From Synechococcales cyanobacterium C42_A2020_086 (lineage in GTDB: Bacteria > Cyanobacteriota > Cyanobacteriia > Elainellales > Elainellaceae), in NCBI GenBank assembly GCA_015272325.1, contig JACYLU010000028.1:1-64000 (forward strand): a stretch of 64,000 bases of DNA, read 5' to 3'. The notes beneath the pieces are model-generated. The model was not told where the DNA came from. It saw only the letters and a list, made by a program, of their open reading frames with translations, and ran no database searches. The position numbers were made by a program, and so were the translations under genes. Shown here one piece after another: positions 54,106-63,860 of this stretch (positions within the stretch are counted from its first letter, which is position 1; the number at the start of each line of letters is the position of its first letter).

Positions 54106-55581
54106 CTACTTGTGGCGAATGTACTCGTAGATCTGCAGGTAATCTGCGCCGGGATGATTCCAGGAATAGTCGTAGGCCATGCCTTGCAGCACGAGCTTGC
54201 GAAATTCTTTCGGGTAGTACTGCCACAGCCCAATAGCCCGATCCATCGCTGACTCTATCGCCTGGCTATCCGTCTGATAGAAGACGTAGCCGTTGCGTTC
54301 TTCCGGCGGATGGGTTTGGTCGTAGTCGCGGTCAAAGACGGTATTAACCAAGCCACCAACGCCGCGCACAATCGGGACCGTGCCGTACTTCAAGCCAATC
54401 ATCTGCGTCAACCCGCAGGGTTCGTAGTTGCTGGGCACCACGATCATGTCGGCTCCAGCGTAGATCAAGTGAGACAGTTCTTCATTGAAGCTGAGTTCGA
54501 GATGCACATCCGGGTTGCTGTTGAGAAACTGCTTCTCGTGCCAGAACCAGGAATTGAGGCCCGGTTCGGTAGCGGTTCCCAAGAGCACAAACTGAGCGTT
54601 GCGATGCAGGGCGTAGTAGATGGCGTGATGCACCAAATGTACGCCCTTCTGCTCATCCAACCGCCCGATATAGCAAATCAGCGGCTTCTCGCTGTGAGCC
54701 AACCACAGCCGTTCGCGCAGGGCTTTCTTGTTGCGTAGCTTGTCTTCAATGGCATCTGCTGAGTAGGGATAGGGGATGTAGTGGTCGATTTCGGGATTCC
54801 AGACGTCGTAGTCTATACCGTTGAGGACACCGCCAAATTTGTGTTGATGCAGGTGCAGCGTGTGCCCCAAGCCGTAGCCAAATTCTCCGTAGTGGGCTTC
54901 CCAGGCATGGTGCGGCGACACCGTCGTCACAAAGTTGGAGTAGACAATACCGCCCTTCATGAAGTTGAGGGCAAAGGGGTTAAAGTTATCCCGCATCCGG
55001 TCGTACTCGAAGTAATATGGGGGGTTATTCAGCCCAGTCGCTTCCAGCACATTCGCTCCGGCAATGCCCTGGTGCTTAAAGTTGTGAATCGTATAACAGA
55101 CGCGCTGGTTGCCCATGCCGTGGTACTGGTAGATTTCATACAGCAGTACCGGCACCAAACCGGTTTGCCAGTCGTGGCAGTGGATCACGTCGGGGCGCTT
55201 GTTCGTTCGCAGCAGAAACTCCAGGGCTGCTTTGCTGAAAAAGGCAAACCGCATGTGGTCGTCAAGAGCGCCGTAGTAGCAACCGCGATTAAAAAAATTA
55301 TCTTCCGACTGCGGTTCAATGAAAAAGCAGAGGCGGCCATGCACCCAGCCGCAGTAGACGCAGCAGCGAATCGCCCCACCATACCAAGGCACCGTCAGGT
55401 CGCGATAGGCTTCATGCAGCCCCCAAATGTGGTCGTACCGCATGCAGTCGTACTTCGGCAAAATGATCTCGACGCTGTGACCGCGGATTTCTAGCTCACG
55501 ACTCAATCCATACACGACATCGCCCAAGCCTCCAGCTTTGATCACCGGAGCACATTCAGAGGCAATTTGTACGACGTACAT
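54106..55581 (-). CDS. glgA: Glycogen synthase (GlgA2 type)
   Basis: A 491-residue GT5 glucosyltransferase. The ADP-glucose-binding KAGGLGDVVYGLSREL motif is at ~16. VIHCHDWQTGLVPVLLYE and TIHNFKHQGIAG lie in the acceptor domain. The C-terminal domain has IGRLDEQKGVHLVHHAIYYAL and VVPSNYEPCGLTQMIGLKYGTVPIVRGVGGL, which includes the catalytic Glu. The N-terminus MYVVQIASECAPVIK and CVYCGWVHGRLCFFIEP resemble the cyanobacterial GlgA2 form (Sll1393), linked to long glucan chains. Confidence 0.94.
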   Translation of the reverse strand: MYVVQIASECAPVIKAGGLGDVVYGLSRELEIRGHSVEIILPKYDCMRYDHIWGLHEAYRDLTVPWYGGAIRCCVYCGWVHGRLCFFIEPQSEDNFFNRGCYYGALDDHMRFAFFSKAALEFLLRTNKRPDVIHCHDWQTGLVPVLLYEIYQYHGMGNQRVCYTIHNFKHQGIAGANVLEATGLNNPPYYFEYDRMRDNFNPFALNFMKGGIVYSNFVTTVSPHHAWEAHYGEFGYGLGHTLHLHQHKFGGVLNGIDYDVWNPEIDHYIPYPYSADAIEDKLRNKKALRERLWLAHSEKPLICYIGRLDEQKGVHLVHHAIYYALHRNAQFVLLGTATEPGLNSWFWHEKQFLNSNPDVHLELSFNEELSHLIYAGADMIVVPSNYEPCGLTQMIGLKYGTVPIVRGVGGLVNTVFDRDYDQTHPPEERNGYVFYQTDSQAIESAMDRAIGLWQYYPKEFRKLVLQGMAYDYSWNHPGADYLQIYEYIRHK

Positions 55582-55849
55582 TTTTACTCCCCATTCAGAG
55601 CAACACTGACACCAGAACCTTCACAAAAGTATAAAGTATACAGAGCCAGAGAAAATCAATCACCCGGTCTAGGAGAGATTCGCTCTTGCATGGGCATATA
55701 GCAAAACTGGTTCAACCTTATTCTGGCGACTATCTTATTCTGGCGACTAATGGTGTCAGTGCAAAAAGAGATTAGATCCTTTAATCTCAGTTGCCCCGAC
55801 TTCAATGTTGCCGAGGGGGGCAGCAGGAGCAGCAGAACGCTGTTAGTCT

Positions 55850-58006
55850 TTAGGACAGGTAGTAGCTGTAAGCCGAGGACAGCTTTTCTTTAGAATCGTT
55901 CGCCACAATACCCATCACTGGTGCGGAGGCGACTGACAGATCTTCCAAGGTTTGTTCAAACAATGACCGCTTCAAGTGACCGAGGCGAGTCACCAGCAGT
56001 ATGCCGTCGGTGTGAACCGAGAGCAGATAGGTATCGGCAAAGCCGAGCAATGGAGGGGTATCGCAGATGATCAGATCAAACTGCTCGCGCCCTTTTTCCA
56101 AGATGTGCTGCAGGGTCCGGGAGGAGAGGATGCGGGTGGGATCGGGGGGGCGTGCTCCCGCCGTCATCACAAATAGATTAGCGAAGGCGGTTTTCTGAAT
56201 GGCCTGGTCAAACTCAACCGTGCCCGAGACCACGTCGGTTAAACCATAGGGGTTGACCAGATTCAGTTGGTCGTGGAGGCTGGAGCGTCGTAAATCGGCG
56301 TCGAGCAGCAATACCCGCTGCCCCATACCGGCTGCCGCCTGAGCCAAGTAGAGCGAAATCGTGGTCTTGCCGCTGGCTGGCACCGCAGAGCTGATCGCCA
56401 GTACGCGAAGGGGCTGATCGGGACTCACCAAGCGGATATTGGCATATAGCGACCGAAAGGCTTCTCGAAAGGGACCAGACATCTGCTGCGAATGCTGCGA
56501 AAACTGGCGATCGCCGGCGCTATCACTCAAATGGTCACCTGCCGAGAATGCTACAAACGGCTGGACATACCCAGGCTGATTCAACTGTTTATGGGTGGGG
56601 ATCACCCCCAAAATCGGCAGCTTGGTAATTCCCTTTAGCTCCTTAACGCTATGGATCACGCTACTCAGCTTATCGACCATTAAGGCGATCCCGATTCCTA
56701 GCAGTAAGCCCAGGATCGTGCCCAGGGCTAGAGTGCGTTTGAGACTGGCCGAGTTCGGGATGGGGTCACCGGGAGCCGTCAAGAGCTGCCAGGGCACTTG
56801 GCGCTGGGCAGCATCAATGCGTAGCCCCTCCCGCTTAGCGAGAAACTGGTTCAGGTTCGCCGTGGCAATCTCCAGTTCGCGCTGGATGTCGGTGTACTCG
56901 CGGGTGATCGCTGAAAGTTGCCTAATCTGCTGATTCAGCGCACTCAACGTGGCATTCAAAGACTGCCGTCGATTCTCCAACTCCTGGATTTGCCCGGACA
57001 CCTGCCGTTCTACGCGCACGCCCTCCTGCTGCAGCAGCGGCAGCAAATTTTGGCGCTGTTCTAGCAAGACATCAACCTCTGGGCTTTCCGGAAGATACAG
57101 CGTAGAGTCTTCCGCCAACTGGCTGTCAATGGCAAGGAGTTGGTCGAGCAATTTTTGATAGCGGGGGCTAGCGTTGAGCGACGAAGTGCCCGTAATTTCT
57201 AGTGAGGGTTGAGACAGTTCCCGCCGTAGCCCCTGATAGAGCAACCGGGCCTCATTCAACTGCGTCTCGGTTCGGATCAGCTCCTGAGTGACTTCCCCAA
57301 TTTGATCCGTGAGCTGCTCGGCTTGGCTTTGGGGATCGATCAAATTGTATTTTTGGCGAAAGGTTTGCAGCCGCTCTTGCTGCACCTCGACCTGTCGCTG
57401 CACATTGGGTAACTGCTGCTCCACAAACTCGATGCCTTGGCGGATGTCTTTCTGCCGCTCTTGTAGGCTGTATTGTAGGTAGGCATCCGAGAGCAGCTCA
57501 AGCGCAAATTCAACAACCTCTGGATCGGGATGGCTGTAGGAAACGACGAGAATATTTTGACCATCCGCCTGAATGCCCAGGCTTTGCACAAACGCAGCGT
57601 AGGTTATATCTGGATAGCGAACCCTGAGCTGCTCCACCACCGGCGACAGAAGACTGGGGCTACGCAACACTTTAATTTTGGTGGCGTCTAGGCTTTCAGG
57701 AGGTTGGTTTTGCTCCTGGCGACTCGTTAGGGTTTGCGGCAGCGACGACAGCACTTCAGTTTCCACGGTGACTGCTCGCGTCAAAATCTCAAACCCGGCT
57801 TTGTAGATAGGAGTATCCGTTAGGGCCTTCAGGACAGCCACCGCCATCATCATCGTGGTCACGCTGACAATCAGCAGGACCCGCCGCCGCAGGATAGCCA
57901 ACACGCGACCCAGTTCCAGCCCACCCTCATCTCCGGCAGAAAATGGATTGATGCTCGGTGATGCTGCCTGTGATACAACCGATTGAGAAATAAAGGGAAC
58001 TTTCAT
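55850..58006 (-). CDS. Wzc-like polysaccharide co-polymerase / BY-kinase
   Basis: A 718-residue inner-membrane protein of exopolysaccharide assembly. A Wzz domain with TM1 at ~40-60 (VLLIVSVTTMMMAVAVLKAL) is followed by a long periplasmic coiled coil (~190-400) and TM2 (LALGTILGLLLGIGIALMV). The cytoplasmic bacterial tyrosine kinase has Walker A SSAVPASGKTTISLYLAQ, Walker A' VLLLDADLRRSS and Walker B LIICDTPPLL. The C-terminus has only a short Tyr cluster (AYSYYLS), shorter than in E. coli Wzc. It follows the SLBB export protein by 159 bases. Confidence 0.92.
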   Translation of the reverse strand: MKVPFISQSVVSQAASPSINPFSAGDEGGLELGRVLAILRRRVLLIVSVTTMMMAVAVLKALTDTPIYKAGFEILTRAVTVETEVLSSLPQTLTSRQEQNQPPESLDATKIKVLRSPSLLSPVVEQLRVRYPDITYAAFVQSLGIQADGQNILVVSYSHPDPEVVEFALELLSDAYLQYSLQERQKDIRQGIEFVEQQLPNVQRQVEVQQERLQTFRQKYNLIDPQSQAEQLTDQIGEVTQELIRTETQLNEARLLYQGLRRELSQPSLEITGTSSLNASPRYQKLLDQLLAIDSQLAEDSTLYLPESPEVDVLLEQRQNLLPLLQQEGVRVERQVSGQIQELENRRQSLNATLSALNQQIRQLSAITREYTDIQRELEIATANLNQFLAKREGLRIDAAQRQVPWQLLTAPGDPIPNSASLKRTLALGTILGLLLGIGIALMVDKLSSVIHSVKELKGITKLPILGVIPTHKQLNQPGYVQPFVAFSAGDHLSDSAGDRQFSQHSQQMSGPFREAFRSLYANIRLVSPDQPLRVLAISSAVPASGKTTISLYLAQAAAGMGQRVLLLDADLRRSSLHDQLNLVNPYGLTDVVSGTVEFDQAIQKTAFANLFVMTAGARPPDPTRILSSRTLQHILEKGREQFDLIICDTPPLLGFADTYLLSVHTDGILLVTRLGHLKRSLFEQTLEDLSVASAPVMGIVANDSKEKLSSAYSYYLS

Positions 58007-58165
58007 GGGATCAACGGTTTAAGTTGGACGTGAAATACAACCATTGACAGCGACGAAACAATAAAGGCAATGACCATCTGTGATGAAGGTGGTGGGTTGT
58101 TTAACCCAATTAATACATGTCTAGTAAGAATTGCCAACCCATTCAGGTTTGACGCACTTCAGGAC

Positions 58166-59620
58166 TTAAAACAAACGGAAGAAGTTGAGCGGTACACTAA
58201 ACAAGGTAAAGAAGCGGGTTAATGGATCTGCAGCGGTGCTGAGAATATCAGAGAGACTGGCAATGCCAGAACGTCCAACCACGATCACATCATTATTACG
58301 CAGGGCTGGGTTGGTATCGCTGTTGATGCCGCTGGTAAAATCAACATCAATTTCCTGACGGCTGACGCTGCCATCTGGATTCAGCCGGATCAGCTGCACT
58401 GCGTTCGTGTTAGCCCGATTATTGGCTCCTCCTGCAGCAAGTAGAGCTTGATTAAAGGGCGTATTGGGAGGAACTTCAACCACGCCCGGACGCACCACCT
58501 CGCCAACAACATTGACCTTAATCGAATCGGGCGAAAAACTGGCTGCTGCAATCTGCGGTGCTTCGCTGGGATCAATGGCAGTGGCGGTGGGCACGACGAT
58601 CGTATCACCTTCCTGTAAAATTGCATCTTGGCTGAGATCGCCCTGTAACAGCTGCCATAGATCGACCGAAAAGGATTGTTCGGTTCCGGTGCGAGTTTTG
58701 CGGCGAATCTGGATCTGCCGAATGTCGGCCGTGGGGGTAATGCCGCCTGCCACCTGAATCGCCCGAGTCACCGTGGGAGAAGTGCCGAGCTGATTGACCC
58801 CTCCCGCTACACCTGCCTCTTGCGCCGTGCGAGTGCTTCCCGTCACGGTGTGGGGTCCCGGACGAAACACCTCCCCAACTACGGCAATATTGATTGGCAA
58901 GGTTTCATCCGCTGCAAAGCTTGCCGCTGCCAATTGGGAGGCTTCTTCACGGTTGACTACAGCGGCAGCCGGGACAAATACTGAGTCTCCGTCGCGCAGC
59001 GTCAAATCATAGCGCTGATCTCCGGTCTGCAAAAATTGCCAGAGATCCACCGTAATCACAGTCTCTGCTCCAGACGCCTGAGGACGGCGCACCTGCACCT
59101 GCCGCAGATCGGCAGACTGGCGAATTCCGCCTGCCGCTTCCAACACCTGAGCCAGACTGGGAAGTTGCCCCTGACGATCGAGAGTGTATAGCCCCGGCTG
59201 CTGGATCTCGCCGGCAATGCCAACTTTCACAGGGCGGGGCTGGATCAGGGAAATGGTGACTCGGGGTTGCCTAAGAATGCGGGAGTACTTCTGCGCCACG
59301 GCTTCGGCCGCCTGCTCAAGGGTCATTCCCTGTACTAAAACACTGCCCACCACCGGCAAATTCAGTGTCCCGTCTACCAGAACCGTACTCTCACCGCCAT
59401 AGCGCTCAATCCGAAAAATATCAATCCGAATCTGGTCACCCGCACCTAGGGTGTAGGCATCTTCTTGGTAGGCTGCTCCGGGTGGAGGAGGCAGGGGTTG
59501 AATAGTCGAAGGAGCGGGTATTTGAGAGAGGGTCAGCGGTGACGGTGTAGCCAGACCGGCAGAAGAGTCAGCAACACCAGCACTGATCACGAGAATGGCT
59601 GCCAATGAAGCTGATCGCAT
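58166..59620 (-). CDS. Wza-like polysaccharide export protein with SLBB domains
   Basis: A 484-residue exported protein. A signal peptide (MRSASLAAILVISAGVADSS) precedes the Poly_export domain (YTLGAGDQIRIDIFRIERYG ... LEQAAEAVAQKYSRIL). Three SLBB-like units follow (KVGIAGEIQQPGLYTL, NIAVVGEVFRPGPHTV, KVNVVGEVVRPGVVEV), the first two linked to near-duplicate IQIRRKTRTGTEQ/VQVRRPQASGAET segments. It ends in an aromatic amphipathic tail (RFFTLFSVPLNFFRLF), the probable outer-membrane helix. No lipobox Cys was seen. It works with the downstream BY-kinase in capsule or EPS export. Confidence 0.92.
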   Translation of the reverse strand: MRSASLAAILVISAGVADSSAGLATPSPLTLSQIPAPSTIQPLPPPPGAAYQEDAYTLGAGDQIRIDIFRIERYGGESTVLVDGTLNLPVVGSVLVQGMTLEQAAEAVAQKYSRILRQPRVTISLIQPRPVKVGIAGEIQQPGLYTLDRQGQLPSLAQVLEAAGGIRQSADLRQVQVRRPQASGAETVITVDLWQFLQTGDQRYDLTLRDGDSVFVPAAAVVNREEASQLAAASFAADETLPINIAVVGEVFRPGPHTVTGSTRTAQEAGVAGGVNQLGTSPTVTRAIQVAGGITPTADIRQIQIRRKTRTGTEQSFSVDLWQLLQGDLSQDAILQEGDTIVVPTATAIDPSEAPQIAAASFSPDSIKVNVVGEVVRPGVVEVPPNTPFNQALLAAGGANNRANTNAVQLIRLNPDGSVSRQEIDVDFTSGINSDTNPALRNNDVIVVGRSGIASLSDILSTAADPLTRFFTLFSVPLNFFRLF

Positions 59621-60634
59621 AGGCTGAATCCGCTCGCCATAGGGTAGACGGTTAGTTTAGACCTCAATTATCTAAGTAACTCTACGGATCGTCTGCCAAC
59701 TTTACCAAAAAATTACAATTCTATTCCGGACATTTCAGGTTGCTTGTAGAGTCCTGATCAAGTCACAATGCCGCTGCCCTAGACCTAAAGCACGGACATT
59801 CCACTAGGGATTTTGTCTCACCCGGTAACGCTCTGTGTGTAGATTCAATGAAATCTGCTACTTTCCAGATAAATTATACAAACCAACGGATTTTTAGACA
59901 TAAAATCAAACATTATTTCCAACTACATCTACCTAGATTGAGTTCCATCTTGTAGCACTACGCAGTTTGCCTAGATACGACTGTTTGATTTGACTTTTTG
60001 ATTCAACTTTAGGATTAACTTGTTTAGGTGAACTTCGGTTCGATCGGTTCAATTAGTTTCAACGGGCTATAAAAATATAGAGTTGAGTCGTTGCAGTTTA
60101 GTAAAGTTGATGGAAAGTTGATGGGCTAGCCTATCTCTTGTACGGTCTTGGATGGTACGCATGTTGTGCAAATTCCGTATTAACCCTATATTCATTGACA
60201 TTGACTGACATTGACATCGATTTGTAGCGAAGGCAACGGTAACTTCAGTTGCAAGCTGAGTTTAATGGTCTAGCTACTGTTCTGTTTTGATCTTAAGGAT
60301 CGAAATGGGATTGACCCGGACAAGTTGAGTGTATGCCGTAGGCAAAGTTCTGGGATATCTTGAGCGGTTATGACCTATGATGCTTTAGTCATAGCTGCCG
60401 TTGAAGGTGCGGGCGCTTTCTCCAAGTTGCTCTGCGCTCCCGCCGCCTTCAGTTTTGAGTTTGGGGTTGAGTATTCGGTGAAACGGTAGCGGTTCTCCTT
60501 GGATCAGTGCAGTTTTTAACGACTGCTAAGGCGATCCATCTGAGTTGATGGCTTTCAGGGATGGCATTCCTTCTCACCTGTCAGGGAGGTCAAGGTTGAT
60601 ATGTCTATCATCTACCGAGTTCTCTGTTGAAATT
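59621..60634. other. Long intergenic region between divergent genes
   Basis: About 1 kb between the export operon (minus) and the NACHT gene (plus). It is AT-richer than its surroundings, especially 59690-60200, and must hold both promoters. I see no CIRCE, NtcA box, riboswitch or tRNA, and no open frame with coding character. Confidence 0.4.
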
Positions 60635-63178
60635 ATGGCTAAACGTTCGTTGCAAGCATCCCCCGAGGGTGCGAGATTAGCTCGAAAAATTTTTGATCGC
60701 CGGGGTTGGACCCAGGAAGGATTAGCGACAGAGCTGGATTTGAGGACGCGTCAACCGATCTGGCGGTTTTTTACCTGCCGCCCGATTGAGCGACACATCT
60801 TTGTCGAACTCTGTACCATTCTGGATCTCAACTGGTGGGAGATTGCAGACCACCCTCCAGAATCGCTGTTGGGACGAGAGGGCGCTGAAACTGCAGCCTC
60901 TTCCAGCCCACCTAGCTCCTCACCGAACGTGAATCACTTGGTCGAGCAGTTGCGCCTGCTGCGGCAGGAGCGGGTCGAGCATCAGTGCAGCACGGTGCGG
61001 ATACTCGGCACCAATTACCCTGTACCGCTCGATGACCTGTTTGTGGCACCGTATCTCGTGACGCGGCTTGCCAGTCAAGATTATGTCTGTCTTGCTGAGT
61101 TAGATCCATCCAATCAGTTTGGTCAGTCTGGTCAGTCTGGACTGACGGCGCTTAGCAATTTAAATACACAGCGGCTAGCGGAATCGGTAGTTCCTCTGGA
61201 AACTGCGCTAGCAAAATACCCGAAGCTGCGCCTTCTAGGTAAACCCGGCAGCGGTAAAACAACACTCCTCCAGTTCATCATGCTGCAATGCCAGCAGGGC
61301 TGCTACTACCCTGATCGGGTGCCGGTGCTGGTCCGGTTGGGTAACTACAGAGATTTGGTGAATTCCCAGGGTGAATTTAACATCCTGACCTGTATCCAGC
61401 AGGAGTTCCTGAGTTCGGGAACAACGGATATGCAGCTTGTGGAAACCTTGCTGAATGAAGGGCGAGTCCTTCTCCTGCTCGATGAGCTGGATCAAATTCC
61501 GCCTCCGAGCAACAGCATTGTTTCCCGAGGCATTGCCAAATTCTTCGAGCGGTACTACAAAACCCCGGCGATCCTAACTACTCGCCTGGGCTGTCCGGGG
61601 GTTGAGTTTTCCTACTTTACCGATTTAGAGATAGCCGACTTCAACGACGAGCAGCTTTTTGCGCTAACTCAGCGGTGGTTTACTCACTTTGCTCGCCCCG
61701 AGGCAAGCTTGGCAGCAGCAGATGAGTTTTGGCGGCAACTCCATGCTCCTCAGAATCAAGGCATTTTGGAGCTGTCTAGGGTGCCCCTGTTCTTCAACCG
61801 GATTAGCCAAACCTACCAAGGTAAAGGTAATCTTTCGGAAAATCGCCTGCTGATTTACCAGGAGTGCCTGCATCTCCTGTTGAGAGAATGGGACGAAAAG
61901 CGGGGGCTACAACGGCTGCCTCACGAGTTGCCGCTCACGCTGGATCAGCAGCTTCAGCTCCTGAGTCATCTGGCCATCCAAGTACAAGAGCACGGCACTC
62001 CCTTGTTTGCCGGCAGCGATTTGGAGCGGTGGATGATCAGCAGCCTCCAGAACTGCCCAACCTTGACAGTGGCACCCTGCGGCACTTGGCGTGAGGCGGC
62101 CTCGCTACTGATTGCTCTGGCACTGCAGCAAGGGCTGCTGCTCGAACAGGCCCGAGGCATTTTTTCCTTTGCTCAAACGGCTTTTCAGGACTATGGTGTG
62201 GCTTACCAGATCGTGACTAGCCCAAATGTCAGCCATGCCGTGCTCAAGCTGCTGACCCACATCACCGACCTCCGTTGGCGAACGGGTATTCTGCTCGTCT
62301 ACGCCATGCTGCCTAATAAAGATGGGCTGCTCTGCCCAATGCGGCAGGAAATTGGCGCTCTGGTGGCTCAGCACCCCAGCTTGGTGGATATCCTAAATCA
62401 GCTCAGGCAAAAATGCGAGGAGCTTACTCTCTACCGCCAAGTCCTGGCAATTCACACCTTGCTCCGACAGCTAATGCGAACCCCTGAGCTGCTCGTTTGT
62501 TTTGCAGGTCACATGACCCAAATCAGCATCCTGGCTCAATCGCTGCTGCTGGAAACGCTGCTGGGTCGTTTGCTGCTGTGGTTAGTCATTCCCAGACAAG
62601 CTACATCCTGCGAAACAATCCAACTGCTGCTAACGCAAGCGATCGGTTTGGCAACCAGCATTGAGCATGCGAGCTTGGCTACGGAACTGGCAGCCCTCCA
62701 GGAGCAGCTCAAGCAGCGTCAGGATCGACTGGTAACAGTCAGCCCGGCGCAGGAGAACCTCGCGTGGCTGGAGTCGTTTCAGCGATTGCTTCATTCCTCT
62801 ACCTCACAGGAAAACCTCTCCTGGGATGTGGATCAACTGCAGTTGCTGCAACGCTATTTCTATGCGGTTCAGCTTCTCATCGATTGTGTGCAGAGCGATG
62901 CATCGAATAGGGGGGCTGCACCGATTCCAGCTTCGCAGCTTCTGTCTGAGTTTGATCTCGATGAACCCCACTCCGATCTGCTCTGGGAATCACTGCCCGT
63001 TAGCCAAACTGGACCAGCCCGACTGGAACGGCACTTGGTTTCTGTGAATCCTACGTCTATTATCGATGCGCTTGATCCGGTTCAATACTTTTTGGAGAAC
63101 TTTTTGGAGAACTATGGACAGCGCGATCGGCAGAACCTGCTGCGAGAGCCGCAACGCAATCCCCTAAAGGCATCCTAG
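60635..63178 (+). CDS. HTH-NACHT STAND NTPase (bacterial NLR-like)
   Basis: An 847-residue protein starting MAKRSLQASPEGARLARKIF. The N-terminal ~70 residues form an HTH (GWTQEGLATELDLRTRQPIW, FVELCTILDLNWWEIADH) of the type also found in the WD40 protein at 19.6-23.2 kb. A linker contains LRQERVEHQCSTVRILG. The NACHT domain follows with P-loop LLGKPGSGKTTLLQFIM, Walker B VLLLLDELDQIP and ILTTRLGCPG. The C-terminal ~450 residues are helical (TIDLRWR-like ITDLRWRTGIL, many Leu/Gln) and probably sense the ligand. Some bacterial NACHT proteins defend against phages; that role here is inference. Confidence 0.87.
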   Translation: MAKRSLQASPEGARLARKIFDRRGWTQEGLATELDLRTRQPIWRFFTCRPIERHIFVELCTILDLNWWEIADHPPESLLGREGAETAASSSPPSSSPNVNHLVEQLRLLRQERVEHQCSTVRILGTNYPVPLDDLFVAPYLVTRLASQDYVCLAELDPSNQFGQSGQSGLTALSNLNTQRLAESVVPLETALAKYPKLRLLGKPGSGKTTLLQFIMLQCQQGCYYPDRVPVLVRLGNYRDLVNSQGEFNILTCIQQEFLSSGTTDMQLVETLLNEGRVLLLLDELDQIPPPSNSIVSRGIAKFFERYYKTPAILTTRLGCPGVEFSYFTDLEIADFNDEQLFALTQRWFTHFARPEASLAAADEFWRQLHAPQNQGILELSRVPLFFNRISQTYQGKGNLSENRLLIYQECLHLLLREWDEKRGLQRLPHELPLTLDQQLQLLSHLAIQVQEHGTPLFAGSDLERWMISSLQNCPTLTVAPCGTWREAASLLIALALQQGLLLEQARGIFSFAQTAFQDYGVAYQIVTSPNVSHAVLKLLTHITDLRWRTGILLVYAMLPNKDGLLCPMRQEIGALVAQHPSLVDILNQLRQKCEELTLYRQVLAIHTLLRQLMRTPELLVCFAGHMTQISILAQSLLLETLLGRLLLWLVIPRQATSCETIQLLLTQAIGLATSIEHASLATELAALQEQLKQRQDRLVTVSPAQENLAWLESFQRLLHSSTSQENLSWDVDQLQLLQRYFYAVQLLIDCVQSDASNRGAAPIPASQLLSEFDLDEPHSDLLWESLPVSQTGPARLERHLVSVNPTSIIDALDPVQYFLENFLENYGQRDRQNLLREPQRNPLKAS

Positions 63179-63216
63179 CCCTCGATCGGGAGAATGGTTG
63201 TGAGCTGGACATCCTG

Positions 63217-63847
63217 CTACAAGTCTAGGTTGTAGAATTGGACCGCCCACGATTGTCGAGCCACAGCCCATGCAGCTATATAGCGAGGAGCAGGAATCAG
63301 CGACTGTAGCTGCCAGCACTCGGTACCAGTTGTTTTTAAGATCGGTTGGTTGCACTGAAACGATAGCTCAGCGTCTTCTAGTCCGGACAAGCCCTGTCCC
63401 GTTGCTTTCAGATATGCCTCCTTGCAGGTCCAGAGCTGAAAGAAGGCGGTGCGTTGTTCCCAAGGAGGTAGGGCGCTGAGCTGAGCATACTCTCGAGATG
63501 AGAAGTAGGATTTTGCTATCGTGTCAAGTTCTAGCGGCTGGCAGTATTCCAGATCAATACCAATTGGAGCCTGCCGAGTGATAGCGTATAGGGCCAGCCC
63601 TTGCGAATGAGACAGATTGAACTGCACTGTAGAAACTACTGTAGAAACTACAGAGACACTATCGGCAGAACTCTCGAGAGTTGGCTTACCTTGCGGACCA
63701 TAGCAAAAACGCAGGTGAGCTGGTTCCAATCCAAGATACTGCCCGAGCAAACAGCGCAGAATCCCTCGACAAGCTACAAACTGGAGACGATCCCGCTCAA
63801 AATGAAACCGCTGCGCTTTTTCTACGGGTGCTTGTTGCTACTTTTCA
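63217..63847 (-). pseudogene. 4'-phosphopantetheinyl transferase, 5' end missing
   Basis: Sfp/HetI-type enzyme that activates carrier proteins. The conserved ERDRLQFVACRGILRCLLGQYL, FNLSHSQGLALYA, PIGIDLEYCQPLE (metal Asp and Glu) and LWTCKEAYLKATGQGLSGLE are all present. The match extends upstream of the first possible start (TTG at 63750) through VEKAQRFHFERDR to ~63835, where the frame meets TAG at 63848-63850 with no start codon. The first ~45 residues of the family are therefore missing. A truncated product from 63750 is conceivable. It abuts another gene that also lacks its 5' end. Confidence 0.75.
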
Positions 63848-63860
63848 AATATCCTCTTAA

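Noticed and set aside
55630-55645. NtcA box upstream of glgA (GTATAAAGTATAC)
   Set aside because: The spacing is 7 and not 8 bases between GTA and TAC.
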